Source: Chitinophaga pinensis
GTDB lineage: Bacteria > Bacteroidota > Bacteroidia > B-17B0 > Aurantibacillaceae
Reading direction: 5' to 3'
DNA: 64,000 nt
NCBI GenBank assembly: GCA_945860225.1
Contig: CAMAPT010000007.1
Location: forward strand, 62,001 to 126,000
Positions within the stretch are counted from its first letter, which is position 1; every line of letters starts with the position of its first letter. Shown piece after piece: positions 25,349 through 35,014 of the stretch. The position numbers were made by a program, and so were the translations under genes. Under the pieces are notes generated by a model that was not told the DNA's origin, ran no database searches, and saw nothing but the letters and a program-made list of their open reading frames with translations.

Positions 25349-27772
25349 TTACATAACCACCTTTAATTTGGCATATTTCAATAATAAATTCTTTTCACCT
25401 GAATTTCTGAATTGAATGCAAGCCTTTGACTCTGGGTATACGCCTTCTATTGATGTAATTTCACCAATACCAAATTTTTCATGTTCAACAACACTTCCAA
25501 CTCTTAAATTAGCATTGGCGCTATTATCGGTCGGCGTATTTGTTAAAGCCATGCGCTTAGCCAATGGAATTAATTTTTTGGGAGGAGAAAAATTAATTTG
25601 TTTGGTTTCCATGTCTGAATTATCCATGCCCTTTTTCCTAAAATCAATAGATTCCATAGGTTTTTGAAAAGGCTTAGTAGGTCGCATAAAAACATCATTA
25701 CTAAATTTTTTTCTTTCTGATTCTATAGGATAATCTACACAATTTTCATCTAATTCATCAATAAAACGGCTAGGTTCACAATAGATGATATTCCCAAAGC
25801 GATAACGGGTAGTGGCATAACTAACAGTTGCTTTTTTTTCTGCGCGGGTAATTGCTACATAAAACAACCGACGTTCTTCTTCCAATTCACTGCGACTATT
25901 TAATGCCATTTGAGAAGGAAACAAATTTTCTTCCAAACCAACAATATGAACGTAAGGGAACTCTAATCCTTTAGAGGCATGAATGGTCATCATAGAAACC
26001 TTGTCTGCATTTTTTTCATCTTCTTTTTCCTTATCAACATCAGTCAATAAAGTAATTTCCTGCATAAATTCATCCAATGTTTTCAACTCCGCTGTTTTTT
26101 CAGGAACATCAAATAATTCAACTGGGTTCGGATCTATATTTTGAGAAATGGCCCCTTTTAATTCTTCTTCTTGAGGAGTGCGTTCTTGCTCTACAAAATC
26201 CTTAATGCCATTCAGTAATTCCTGAATATTCTCATAACGACTTACTCCTTCGGGTGTTTTATCATGATACAAATCCTTAACAATACCGCTACTCACCGCT
26301 ATATGATTAGCACATTCGTAAGCATCCTTATATGGAATCATCATTGAAAATGTTTTAATCATCGTTGTAAATTCCGATATTTTTGCAGCTGTACCGGCAT
26401 TGATGCCGATATTGAAATCTCTTAAATTATCTAATACCTGCCACATACTAATATCGTGTTCCATGGCAGCAATCATAACTTTATCAAGGGTAGTTTGTCC
26501 GATTCCTCTTGTTGGATAATTGATTATACGTTTTAATGACTCATCATCATGATGATTAATTGATAACCTAAAATATGATAAAGCATCTTTAATTTCTTTT
26601 CGTTGGTAAAACGATACCCCACCATAAATTTTGTAAGGAATGTTTAATTTTCGAAGCGCTTCCTCAAATGCCCTTGATTGAGCATTGGTGCGATACAAAA
26701 TAGCAAAATCTTTGTAATGAGCTTGTTGGGTAAAATGTGTTTCGTAAATAGAATTGGCTACTTTTTGTCCCTCTTCATTATCTGTATTCGATTTGATAAT
26801 TTTTATTTTTTCACCTTCCTCATTATCAGTAAATATATTTTTCTTGAATTGATCTTTATTAATAGCTATGACTGCGCTAGCAGCTTTCACGATTGTTTGC
26901 GTACTTCTGTAATTTTGTTCCAACTTAAATGTTTTTAAGTCAGGATAATCTTTTTCGAAATTCAGAATGTTTTGAATATTTGCTCCACGAAACGAATAAA
27001 TACTTTGCGCATCGTCTCCCACTACACATATATTTTGAAATCTAGCTGCGAGCTGTTTTACAATGATATATTGTGAGAAATTTGTATCCTGATACTCATC
27101 CACCAATATATACTTAAATTTACTTTGGTATTTAAGCAAAACATCAGGAAAATCTCTCAATAAGATATTAGTATTAAATAGCAAATCATCAAAATCCATT
27201 GCTCCCGATTTGAAATTACGTTTTTGATACGCTAAATAAATTTGGCCTAATAATGGTTTATTTGACGACCGATCTTCAGCTTGAGTAATAGGATTATTGG
27301 CATAATTTTGTGCCGATATTAAACTGTTTTTGGCAGATGAAATTCTATTTAATACTAAAGAAGGTTTGTAAACCTTATCATCTAAATTTAATTGTTTTAA
27401 AATATCCTTAATAACACCTTTGCTATCATCGGTGTCATAAATGGTAAAATTTGAAGGATATCCCAATTTTTCAGCTTCAAAACGTAGTATTTTAGCAAAA
27501 ATTGAGTGAAAAGTTCCCATCCAGATATTTTTCGCCTCCTTATCGCCAACTATTTTACCAATACGCTCCTTCATTTCGCGTGCAGCTTTATTAGTAAATG
27601 TAAGCGATAATATATTGAATGCATCTGCCCCTTTTTCCATAATATGGGCAATTCGATAGGTCAATACTCTCGTTTTCCCGGAACCGGCACCGGCAATAAT
27701 CATAACCGGCCCCTCCGTTGTTTCGGCAGCCATGCGCTGCACAGGATTCAATTCGTTTAAATAATGGCTCAT
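25349..27772 (-). CDS. uvrD: UvrD/PcrA-type DNA helicase
   Basis: The 807-residue superfamily 1A helicase has Walker A A-G-A-G-S-G-K-T-R, L-T-F-T-N-K-A-A-R-E-M, V-D-E-Y-Q-D-T-N, G-D-D-A-Q-S-I-Y-S-F-R-G-A, N-Y-R-S and V-S-M-M-T-I-H-A-S-K-G-L-E-F-P in order. The C-terminal tail is the PcrA-like low-complexity plus Tudor-like end. It unwinds DNA 3'-to-5' in repair and replication restart. An in-frame ATG at 27790 would add six residues; the start used here gives the usual M-S-H-Y-L-N-E-L-N-P-V-Q. Confidence 0.95.
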   Translation of the reverse strand: MSHYLNELNPVQRMAAETTEGPVMIIAGAGSGKTRVLTYRIAHIMEKGADAFNILSLTFTNKAAREMKERIGKIVGDKEAKNIWMGTFHSIFAKILRFEAEKLGYPSNFTIYDTDDSKGVIKDILKQLNLDDKVYKPSLVLNRISSAKNSLISAQNYANNPITQAEDRSSNKPLLGQIYLAYQKRNFKSGAMDFDDLLFNTNILLRDFPDVLLKYQSKFKYILVDEYQDTNFSQYIIVKQLAARFQNICVVGDDAQSIYSFRGANIQNILNFEKDYPDLKTFKLEQNYRSTQTIVKAASAVIAINKDQFKKNIFTDNEEGEKIKIIKSNTDNEEGQKVANSIYETHFTQQAHYKDFAILYRTNAQSRAFEEALRKLNIPYKIYGGVSFYQRKEIKDALSYFRLSINHHDDESLKRIINYPTRGIGQTTLDKVMIAAMEHDISMWQVLDNLRDFNIGINAGTAAKISEFTTMIKTFSMMIPYKDAYECANHIAVSSGIVKDLYHDKTPEGVSRYENIQELLNGIKDFVEQERTPQEEELKGAISQNIDPNPVELFDVPEKTAELKTLDEFMQEITLLTDVDKEKEDEKNADKVSMMTIHASKGLEFPYVHIVGLEENLFPSQMALNSRSELEEERRLFYVAITRAEKKATVSYATTRYRFGNIIYCEPSRFIDELDENCVDYPIESERKKFSNDVFMRPTKPFQKPMESIDFRKKGMDNSDMETKQINFSPPKKLIPLAKRMALTNTPTDNSANANLRVGSVVEHEKFGIGEITSIEGVYPESKACIQFRNSGEKNLLLKYAKLKVVM

Positions 27773-27938
27773 TAATGCAAAAGTACGCATTATGAAACTT
27801 TGAATGTGATGTTGTTTAAAATTTTATAAACCCTCACGACCTATGCGCTGAATCATTATTAATTTATATGAATGACTTGCAGAAATAAAAAATTGTTGGT
27901 TTGTTTGTGGCTCACTAATTTGAACAATATAAATAAAA

Positions 27939-28355
27939 ATGGCAGGTGTTAATAAAGTAATTTTAGTAGGAAATTTAGGAAAAGACCCAGAATTAAAATA
28001 TTTGGAAGGTAATATTGCCCGTGCAAACTTTACCATAGCTACTAGTGAATTTCATAAAGACAAAAATGGCAACAAAGTAGAACAAACTGAGTGGCATAAC
28101 ATCGTATTATGGCGCAGTATGGCAGAGAGTGCTGAAAAACTATTAAAAAAAGGAACCCAAATATACCTAGAAGGTAAATTACAAACGCGTCAATGGATTG
28201 ATAAAGAAGGACATAAGCGCAATATTACCGAAATTGTTGGGGAATCATTTTTAGTATTACAAAAAAGAGAAAGTGGAAATATTCATCCAACCAATACTAA
28301 TACTGACAATCTCAATTTTGAAGATTTAGGTAAAAAAGATAGTTTGCCTTTTTAA
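27939..28355 (+). CDS. ssb: Single-stranded DNA-binding protein
   Basis: The 138-residue protein begins A-G-V-N-K-V-I-L-V-G-N-L-G-K-D-P-E, has the OB-fold W-H-N-I-V-L-W segment and Y-L-E-G-K-L, and ends in the conserved acidic interaction tip D-S-L-P-F. It coats single-stranded DNA and recruits partners through the tip. The linker is shorter than in E. coli. The strong palindromic terminator lies about 85 bases downstream. Confidence 0.95.
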   Translation: MAGVNKVILVGNLGKDPELKYLEGNIARANFTIATSEFHKDKNGNKVEQTEWHNIVLWRSMAESAEKLLKKGTQIYLEGKLQTRQWIDKEGHKRNITEIVGESFLVLQKRESGNIHPTNTNTDNLNFEDLGKKDSLPF

Positions 28356-28440
28356 CAAAAATGAATCTTCAAAAGATTTTTGACAGTTTTTAACCCAACT
28401 ATCAAAAAACATACGTAATCAGGTTAAAACACATCTAAAT

Positions 28441-28482
28441 CATAACAAAAAAGCAGGATATATATCCTGCTTTTTTGTTATG
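28441..28482. terminator. Bidirectional terminator between ssb and secG
   Basis: The 42 bases form one perfect 21-bp palindrome with a GC core (GCAGG/CCTGC) flanked by A6 and T6 runs, so it terminates on both strands. It sits between the convergent ssb and secG genes. Confidence 0.9.
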
Positions 28483-28500
28483 ATATTTTCAAAATAAATA

Positions 28501-28848
28501 TTAGTTAGCTGTTGGAGTTGTAGCTGCTGGTGCAGAAGGAACAACTGGTTGAGCAGCTGGCATAACAGCACCACTCGCTTTGGCTTTTGTAATAGATCCT
28601 TCCGTTTCATCAGAAGAATCAGTTAATCCGGCTTTTTTAGGCGAAGACAATAAACTAAATACTAATAACAAAATGGCTAATGTCCAAGTAGCTTTTTCAA
28701 TAAAATCGGTTCCTCTGCGCGCACCCATAATTTGATTAGCTGCTGAAAAATTACTGGAAATACCTCCACCTTTGGAGTTTTGAACTAATACTACCAAAAT
28801 AAGTAGTACACATACGATAATAATGGCGATAGTTAAAAGTGTTTGCAT
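28501..28848 (-). CDS. secG: Preprotein translocase subunit SecG
   Basis: The 115-residue protein has two membrane helices (about 3-25 and 58-75) with the family loop V-L-V-Q-N-S-K-G-G-G-I-S-S-N-F between them, and an Ala/Pro-rich cytosolic tail. It assists SecYE in protein export. It is the last gene of the cluster PorE-like/lptE/TPR/secG, a gene order known in Bacteroidota. Confidence 0.92.
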   Translation of the reverse strand: MQTLLTIAIIIVCVLLILVVLVQNSKGGGISSNFSAANQIMGARRGTDFIEKATWTLAILLLVFSLLSSPKKAGLTDSSDETEGSITKAKASGAVMPAAQPVVPSAPAATTPTAN

Positions 28849-28851
28849 AAT

Positions 28852-29898
28852 TTATTTATTAGTTTTTAGTTTCTCTATAAGGGATGCAAAGTAAACACTT
28901 TTTTGTGGAAATTTCAAACTTAATATCTCATATGCACGTATTGCTTTAGAAATATTTCCTTGTAAAGCATATATTTTAGCTAAAGTTTCGGTTACTAAAT
29001 GTTCATTTTCCAATAAACTCTGCTTAGCATCCACTACAGGTGTGAAAAATTTATTATTTCCCAATTTTATTCTCCCTGGATCGGACTCTATAATTTTATC
29101 AATTAATTCTCGTTTTGGGTTTGTTACAGTTGTTTTTTTAGCTGTATCAGGTATTAATTTTGTTTCTGAAGGCTTGGTTGGAATTTGAGGTACATCTTGT
29201 TTATCAGACACCGACTGCTCCATGGTCGACTGTTTCTGTATGACTTTTAACCAATCGGTAAAAGAATGAGGCTCTGCATCTTCCTGATGTAGCTCCTGCG
29301 TCTTGATAATATCGGTTTCAACATAAGATTGTACAATAGCCTTACTGATTTCCTGTTCTATGGATTTATTTAATTTTTCTTCATCGAATTTTTGAATCGG
29401 GGCTTCTGTTTCATTTTCAATGTGCTTTACCAGGTCTATCTCTTTGGTTTCCTCAATCTCTTCTTTAATAGAAGTTTCTGTTTTTTCAAAAGACTTAACC
29501 GGATCAGATACAGTTGTGTTAACATAAACGATCTTAAGATCCTGACTAGTAGTGTTTACAGGACCTGTATCATTTTTTATATCCACATTGATTTCAGGAG
29601 ATGACTGAGAATTATTTCTTATGTCTTCGGAATCAGAAGCTTGAATTGGATGAATAATTACATTTTCCTGACGCTGAATGAGCTCGTGAAGAATAGTTCT
29701 GCTTTGAGCAATAATAGCCGTTTTACGCAATTGTTTAGGGTAATTAATCGATTGATGATCGTGTAGTCCCTTAGCTAAAAGCAAATGTGCCGAAGCAAAA
29801 AAAGGATATTCTTCAATAAGTTTTTCCAACTTTTGCAAGTGATCAGCCTCTATTAAGTGAGGATTACGAACAATATCTATAAACTGCTGTTGCAACAT
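28852..29898 (-). CDS. TPR-like conserved protein between lptE and secG
   Basis: The 348-residue protein has a conserved N-terminal helical part (Q-Q-Q-F-I-D-I-V-R-N-P-H) and a conserved C-terminal TPR-like end (L-V-T-E-T-L-A-K-I-Y-A-L-Q-G-N, then A-I-R-A-Y-E-I-L-S-L-K-F-P). They are joined by about 200 acidic, low-complexity, probably disordered residues. No signal peptide or membrane helix is seen. It overlaps lptE by one base and leaves three bases before secG, so it is tightly co-transcribed. The conserved position next to envelope genes suggests a role there, unproved. Confidence 0.8.
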   Translation of the reverse strand: MLQQQFIDIVRNPHLIEADHLQKLEKLIEEYPFFASAHLLLAKGLHDHQSINYPKQLRKTAIIAQSRTILHELIQRQENVIIHPIQASDSEDIRNNSQSSPEINVDIKNDTGPVNTTSQDLKIVYVNTTVSDPVKSFEKTETSIKEEIEETKEIDLVKHIENETEAPIQKFDEEKLNKSIEQEISKAIVQSYVETDIIKTQELHQEDAEPHSFTDWLKVIQKQSTMEQSVSDKQDVPQIPTKPSETKLIPDTAKKTTVTNPKRELIDKIIESDPGRIKLGNNKFFTPVVDAKQSLLENEHLVTETLAKIYALQGNISKAIRAYEILSLKFPQKSVYFASLIEKLKTNK

Positions 29899-30407
29899 TA
29901 CCAGTTATTAAAAGCTCTATTAAATATATCTTCTGTTAATTGGCGGTTAATCTCACTTAATAAGACATCTTCCTGCGAGGAAATGGTTGTATTGGCCTTA
30001 TAGTCAGCAAATCTCGTAAAATTTTGTTCAAAATTTTTAGTAACATCAAAACGGTTCGAATATTTTACATTAATTGTTATCGTCAAACGATTATTTGCGG
30101 CTTGGTCGTTACTTTGAATGGCAACAGGGGCTACATTATAATTGATAATAGATCCTTCAAATTTCAAATCACCATTTTGTTTCATCAACGCTAAATTAGT
30201 TTGTGTAGATACAACATCTCTTAATTTTTCAGTAAATTTTTGACTAATAGCCGGACTACCTAAGCTTGTATTATTTTCAAAATACCCCACAGAAACCGTT
30301 TTAGCCTCTAAAGGTATAGTGGCTCCATTGAGAGAATATTTAACCTTACAGCCTGTAGTCAATAATATCAACAAGGAATAACATACTATGTGTAATATTT
30401 TTTTCAA
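29898..30407 (-). CDS. lptE: LptE-family lipoprotein
   Basis: The 169-residue protein has a lipoprotein signal with lipobox L-L-T-T-G-C (Cys20) followed by K-V-K-Y-S-L-N-G-A-T-I-P. The pattern of F-E-N-N-T-S, A-x-I-S-Q-K-F-T-E-K-L-R-D and S-I-I-N-Y-N-V-A-P matches Bacteroidota LptE proteins, which with LptD insert lipopolysaccharide into the outer membrane. It lies just upstream of the TPR protein and secG. Confidence 0.88.
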   Translation of the reverse strand: MKKILHIVCYSLLILLTTGCKVKYSLNGATIPLEAKTVSVGYFENNTSLGSPAISQKFTEKLRDVVSTQTNLALMKQNGDLKFEGSIINYNVAPVAIQSNDQAANNRLTITINVKYSNRFDVTKNFEQNFTRFADYKANTTISSQEDVLLSEINRQLTEDIFNRAFNNW

Positions 30408-30434
30408 GCAATATAGTTTTATTAATTTTTCAGA

Positions 30435-32042
30435 TTATTTGTCTTTTTTTAGCATTACCTGTTTTTCTAGAATAAATGTGTCGGTTTTACTCATTTTGAG
30501 CTCAATCACTTCCTCAGCTATTTTGTATCCTTTTTTATTAACCCTCATCATATATTTAGTGTCACCTTTCAAAGTTATAAAATACTCCCCATTTTCATTG
30601 GTTAGTGTAGAGGCAATAAGCAAACCAGCACTATCTAAAAATTGGATTTCTACAGAAGCAATACCATATCCCTCAAATCCATCTCTTATAGTCCCTTTTA
30701 AGATACTCAAACCTGAATTTACTTTTTTTACTCCATCCTTTTCTAAAATGGAATAATCATTTAAGTCGGCCATATATATGTCACTTTCACCAAAACCTCC
30801 TTGACGTTCACTCGCAAAATACGCCGTTTGTAAATCGGCACTAACCACCAATGGACCATCCTTATGAACGGTGTTGATAGGATAACCAACATTAACAGGT
30901 TTAGTCCACTTACCAGACTCTTTGGTTGTCTTAAATACATCATAAGACCCCATCGATCCCTTGCCATTAGAAGAAAAAAACAATGTTTTTCCATCAGGTG
31001 CCAAAAATACCCCAACCTCATCAAATTCAGAATTAATTTCAGAACCTAAATTTTCAGGTTTTCCCCACTCCGATTTACTTATTTTTTGAGCCATCCAAAT
31101 ATCTGCTCGGCCATAACCACCCTTTCGTTCACTAATAAAATACAAGGTTTTTCCATCGGCTGATATGCAAGCACCTCCTTCCCAATAACTTGTGTTAATA
31201 GGTTTGCCAAGAGGTTCAGGAGTTTTCCATTTATTATTTGCTACTTTGGAAATAAAAATATCTCCGCCTATAGAAGCGCTGTTGATGTCATTTTTGTATA
31301 TAAAAATCTGTTTACCGTCAGGAGAAATACTCGTACATGCATCATGAGCGAGTGTATTTACAGTTCCAGGAACTTCTGCGCAATCGTTCCACTTTTTATT
31401 AATTGTATCCCAACTAGAAATATAAATGTCTTGAAAAAATTTACCATCTCCTTCAATATCATAGGGAGCATCTGTAGTAGCGGGACGGCGAGTATTAAAT
31501 ACCAACGTTTTTCCATCGGCGCTGATACAAGGTGATTGATCATCGTATTTAGAATTAATAGCAGTTCCCATATTCTGAATCTTTGTTTTGAGAGGATTAG
31601 CCATTAAATTTTTAGCATTTTGACAATAAGCCAAATAAAGTTCCAAATCTTCTAATTCTGCTTCCTTTGGTGTTACTAAATTTTTGTAAAGCTGCAATTC
31701 AGACAAAGCTTCGTCTACTTTTTCATCTATCAAGTATATTTTACCTAACACCAAATGAGTTTCTGGTTTTACATTTTGATTAATAGCTATGGCTTTTTTT
31801 AAACTTTCTGTAGCTACTAGGTTCTTCTTAAGCTGAAATTGGCAATACCCAACATAATATAGAAGTTGCGCATCTTCCGGATTTTTCTGAGATAATTCTT
31901 GATAAATAGTTAAAGCTCCTATATACTGACCTGCATATAACTTTTGTTTAGCTAATGCCATCTTGAGTTGATCTGTCGCATCTAGGGCATTCAGGTTGAA
32001 TAAAATCCCAAATAGACACAAAATGGTAATAATATTTTTCAT
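30435..32042 (-). CDS. PorE-like T9SS protein without OmpA domain
   Basis: The 535-residue protein has a signal peptide (1-20), TPR-like helices (about 25-140), a WD40-like beta-propeller of PD40 repeats (about 160-420: S-x-D-G-K-T-L-x-F motifs) and a carboxypeptidase-regulatory-like domain (about 445-525: L-K-G-T-I-R-D...T-N-E-N-G-E-Y). This is the order of PorE/T9SS envelope proteins, which normally finish with an OmpA peptidoglycan-binding domain. Here the protein stops after the regulatory-like domain. It heads the lptE cluster, 27 bases upstream of lptE. Confidence 0.82.
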   Translation of the reverse strand: MKNIITILCLFGILFNLNALDATDQLKMALAKQKLYAGQYIGALTIYQELSQKNPEDAQLLYYVGYCQFQLKKNLVATESLKKAIAINQNVKPETHLVLGKIYLIDEKVDEALSELQLYKNLVTPKEAELEDLELYLAYCQNAKNLMANPLKTKIQNMGTAINSKYDDQSPCISADGKTLVFNTRRPATTDAPYDIEGDGKFFQDIYISSWDTINKKWNDCAEVPGTVNTLAHDACTSISPDGKQIFIYKNDINSASIGGDIFISKVANNKWKTPEPLGKPINTSYWEGGACISADGKTLYFISERKGGYGRADIWMAQKISKSEWGKPENLGSEINSEFDEVGVFLAPDGKTLFFSSNGKGSMGSYDVFKTTKESGKWTKPVNVGYPINTVHKDGPLVVSADLQTAYFASERQGGFGESDIYMADLNDYSILEKDGVKKVNSGLSILKGTIRDGFEGYGIASVEIQFLDSAGLLIASTLTNENGEYFITLKGDTKYMMRVNKKGYKIAEEVIELKMSKTDTFILEKQVMLKKDK

Positions 32043-32156
32043 TTATGGTGTGGTAGGTAATAAAATTGTCGTTTATAAAGATATAAAAAAGGATTCAATG
32101 CAAGATTATTTACTCAAAAAACACACTACATTGCTAATAATCTGTAATTTTGGTTT

Positions 32157-33041
32157 ATGAGTTCCATCGGATTTTACTTAACACTCCCTCTTCTTTATCT
32201 GCTTTCCATTTTACCATTTCCAGTTTTATACCTAATATCTGATGCTTTTTGCTTTCTATTCTATAATGTTATTGGCTACCGTAAAAAAGTAGTGTATCAA
32301 AATTTAAAAAACTCATTCCCTCATAAAACTGAAAAAGAACATAAAGATTTACAGAAAAAATTTTATAGTTTCTTGTGTGATTTATTTTTAGAAACATTCA
32401 AAACATTAACGATAAGCCAATCGGAAATGCTTAAACGTTGCAAAGTTAATGAAAATGCACAGGCATTATTTAAACAATTACACGCTGAAAAAAAATCGTG
32501 CATACTGGTTATGGGACACTATGGTAATTGGGAATGGGCGGGACACTCTTTTAGCCTAACTAATCCTCAACAACTTTATGTTATTTACCACCCTTTATCT
32601 AACAAACATTTCGATCGATTAATTTACAAAATGCGCGCTCGATTTGGGACTAAACTTTATGCGATGAAAGATACAGTCAGGGAAATGATTAAAAATAAGA
32701 ATGAGATTAGCGCTACAGGTTTTATTGCAGACCAAACACCATCTCCATTAAATGCTTATTGGACAAATTTTTTAAATCAAGAGACCCCCATTTTTTGGGG
32801 AACAGAAAAAATTGCCTATAAACTAAACTTTCCGGTTATATACATAAGAATAGCTCGTTTAAAACGAGGTTATTATGAGATTCAAGCAGAATATTTAATC
32901 AAGGAGCCGCGATTGACGCAAGAAGGCGAGATATCGGAAATACACACTAGAAAATTAGAATCAGATATTATTGCTAAACCTGAATTTTGGCTTTGGAGCC
33001 ATAGAAGATGGAAGCATAAAAGAATAAACATCCCAAACTGA
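32157..33041 (+). CDS. LpxL/HtrB-like lysophospholipid acyltransferase
   Basis: The 294-residue protein has an N-terminal membrane anchor, G-Y-R-K-K-V-V-Y-Q-N-L near residue 40, the catalytic H-x4-E in M-G-H-Y-G-N-W-E-W-A-G, and W-S-H-R-R-W-K-H-K-R close to the end, all typical of lipid A secondary acyltransferases (LABLAT). It adds a fatty acid to lipid A or a related lipid at the inner membrane. The stop codon lies inside the stem of its terminator. Confidence 0.92.
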   Translation: MSSIGFYLTLPLLYLLSILPFPVLYLISDAFCFLFYNVIGYRKKVVYQNLKNSFPHKTEKEHKDLQKKFYSFLCDLFLETFKTLTISQSEMLKRCKVNENAQALFKQLHAEKKSCILVMGHYGNWEWAGHSFSLTNPQQLYVIYHPLSNKHFDRLIYKMRARFGTKLYAMKDTVREMIKNKNEISATGFIADQTPSPLNAYWTNFLNQETPIFWGTEKIAYKLNFPVIYIRIARLKRGYYEIQAEYLIKEPRLTQEGEISEIHTRKLESDIIAKPEFWLWSHRRWKHKRINIPN

Positions 33042-33066
33042 TTGGTTTGGGATGTTATATTTTTTA
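33027..33066 (+). terminator. Terminator overlapping the acyltransferase stop codon
   Basis: AACATCCCAAAC and GTTTGGGATGTT pair perfectly over 12 bp, followed by a T-run. The loop contains the TGA stop of the acyltransferase gene. Confidence 0.88.
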
Positions 33067-33070
33067 AATT

Positions 33071-33601
33071 TTATTCAGTATCAGAAGTTTTTTTGGTATC
33101 TGCTGCCTTTTTTTCTTCGTTTTTTTTGAACGTTTTATTGATATAATAGAGATTTTTTTCATCGTGTCCTACCCTTTTAATCATATCTAGTAATTCATTC
33201 ACACTTTTTTCTGATTGTTGTTGCTCCAACACAAATGCTTCTAAAAATTTGAATGTAGCAAAATCATTTTCTTCATAAGATAATTTAGCTAATTTATTAA
33301 TCGAAACTGTAACATCATGCTCTAAATCAAATACATACTCAAATACATCTAGTAAATTTTTTAATTTAATAGATGTATCTTTTAATGGTTTAATATGGGC
33401 TGCACCACCGTAAGTATTTAAATATTTATATATTTCGAGCATGTGGGCGCGCTCATCGTTACTCGCTGCGTAAAAATATTCAGCTATTCCATCTAAGTTT
33501 TTCTCTTCGCACCAAGTAGCTAAAGTTAAATAAGCATTAGAGGCATAGGCTTCTTTTTGAATTTGCTCATTAAGAGCTGATTTTATTTTGTTAGATAGCA
33601 T
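33071..33601 (-). CDS. ftn: Ferritin
   Basis: The 176-residue four-helix protein has E-Q-I-Q-K-E-A-Y-A-S-N-A-Y-L, E-Y-F-Y-A-A-S-N-D-E-R-A-H-M and F-V-L-E-Q-Q-Q-S-E, giving the ferroxidase ligands Glu, Glu-x-x-His and Glu. It stores iron as ferric mineral in a 24-subunit shell in the cytoplasm. A lysine/aspartate-rich tail of about 20 residues extends the usual length. It is a single gene, convergent with the acyltransferase. Confidence 0.95.
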   Translation of the reverse strand: MLSNKIKSALNEQIQKEAYASNAYLTLATWCEEKNLDGIAEYFYAASNDERAHMLEIYKYLNTYGGAAHIKPLKDTSIKLKNLLDVFEYVFDLEHDVTVSINKLAKLSYEENDFATFKFLEAFVLEQQQSEKSVNELLDMIKRVGHDEKNLYYINKTFKKNEEKKAADTKKTSDTE

Positions 33602-33800
33602 TTTCTAGATTTTTGTTGCACAATATTACATTTTTTTTCATTTAGGCGATATATTCTGAAACATATTTCAATAACCAAAATGCTAATCATTAAAAAAATG
33701 CTTTTGAGTTAAAAAAACATCAAGATTTGTAATTGGCAGATTACTAAGTTTTTTTTATTGAATTTTTATTTAGATTTTCGTTGATACTAACTCTTGAAAA

Positions 33801-34850
33801 ATGACACAGCTCAAACCATCCATTATAACACTGATATTGAGCAGTTTTTCTGCAATCATTCAAGCCGTTTTAATGTCTTTGATAACTTTTAAAATCAATC
33901 ACAGTTTTGATTTATCAATTATTTTATTGTCATTCTTCATTACATTCATTTTAAGTTTTTTTGTCATTTATTTTCTGTTTAACAATATTATTTTTGAAAA
34001 AATCAACAAATTATATCTTATAGTAAAGTCACAGCAACCAAAGGAAATTCCTAATACCGAATTTCAATTGGAAGAGGTGGATGCTATGGAGCAACTCGAA
34101 GAGGAAATTAAAAAGTTAGCTCTTGAAAGACATAAAGAGGCCGAACAAAATAGAAATTTAGATAGCTATCGAAAAGAATTTTTAGGTAATGTATCTCATG
34201 AACTTAAAACACCCATATTTAATATTCAGGGTTATATATCAACCCTTATAGATGGTGGCATTAATGATCCTTCTATTAATGTAGAATACCTTAAACGTGC
34301 CGACAAAAGTGTAGATAGAATGATTAGGATTATTGATGATTTAGAAACTATTTCTCAATTAGAAGTCGGTACCTTGGAATTGGAAATTGAAACGTATGAT
34401 ATTGCTCAACAAATAAAAGACATAATTGAGGCGCTAGAATTACAATCTAGCAAAAAATTAATTAAACTTTTAACAGCTAAAAAATACGACAAGCCTATCA
34501 TGGTGAAAGCCGACAAATTTAGAATTCGGCAAGTACTTGTTAATTTAATAACTAACAGCATTAAGTACGGCAAAGAAAAAGGAAAAACGATCGTTTCAAT
34601 CAATTTGTTTGACGAACAAGTTATTATTGACATCAAAGACAATGGAATTGGAATTGATAATAAACATTTATCAAGACTATTTGAAAGATTTTACAGAATT
34701 GACAAAGGTCGCAGCAGAGAACAAGGTGGAACAGGATTAGGTTTAGCAATTGTAAAACATATTATTGAAGCACATGGTGAAACAATAGATGTTGCAAGTA
34801 CAATAGGGCAAGGTACTACAATGTCTTTCACACTAAAAAGAGGTAATTAA
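33801..34850 (+). CDS. Sensor histidine kinase (PhoR-like)
   Basis: The 349-residue protein has two closely spaced N-terminal membrane helices (about 8-28 and 38-60) with almost no periplasmic loop. A coiled linker follows, then the H-box L-G-N-V-S-H-E-L-K-T-P (phospho-acceptor H133), the N-box N-L-I-T-N-S-I-K-Y-G, the G1 box D-N-G-I-G-I-D and the G2 box G-G-T-G-L-G-L-A-I. No response regulator gene is next to it, so it is an orphan. The lack of a sensor loop suggests it senses within the membrane or through a partner. Confidence 0.92.
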   Translation: MTQLKPSIITLILSSFSAIIQAVLMSLITFKINHSFDLSIILLSFFITFILSFFVIYFLFNNIIFEKINKLYLIVKSQQPKEIPNTEFQLEEVDAMEQLEEEIKKLALERHKEAEQNRNLDSYRKEFLGNVSHELKTPIFNIQGYISTLIDGGINDPSINVEYLKRADKSVDRMIRIIDDLETISQLEVGTLELEIETYDIAQQIKDIIEALELQSSKKLIKLLTAKKYDKPIMVKADKFRIRQVLVNLITNSIKYGKEKGKTIVSINLFDEQVIIDIKDNGIGIDNKHLSRLFERFYRIDKGRSREQGGTGLGLAIVKHIIEAHGETIDVASTIGQGTTMSFTLKRGN

Positions 34851-34872
34851 TACGTTGAAATAATTTAATATT

Positions 34873-34896
34873 ATACTCCCATACTCCCATACTCCC
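34873..34896. repeat. Three tandem 8-bp units
   Basis: ATACTCCC is repeated three times without gaps between the histidine kinase and the universal stress protein gene. The function is unknown; such short repeats can change copy number. Confidence 0.8.
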
Positions 34897-35014
34897 ATAA
34901 ACAATAATAAAAGATAAGAATCACTTGAAATGCAATAAATAACATAGTAATACTTGACGTACATGATGAAATTTGAATTGTCTCAATGTATAACCAAGTA
35001 AATCACAACTATGT

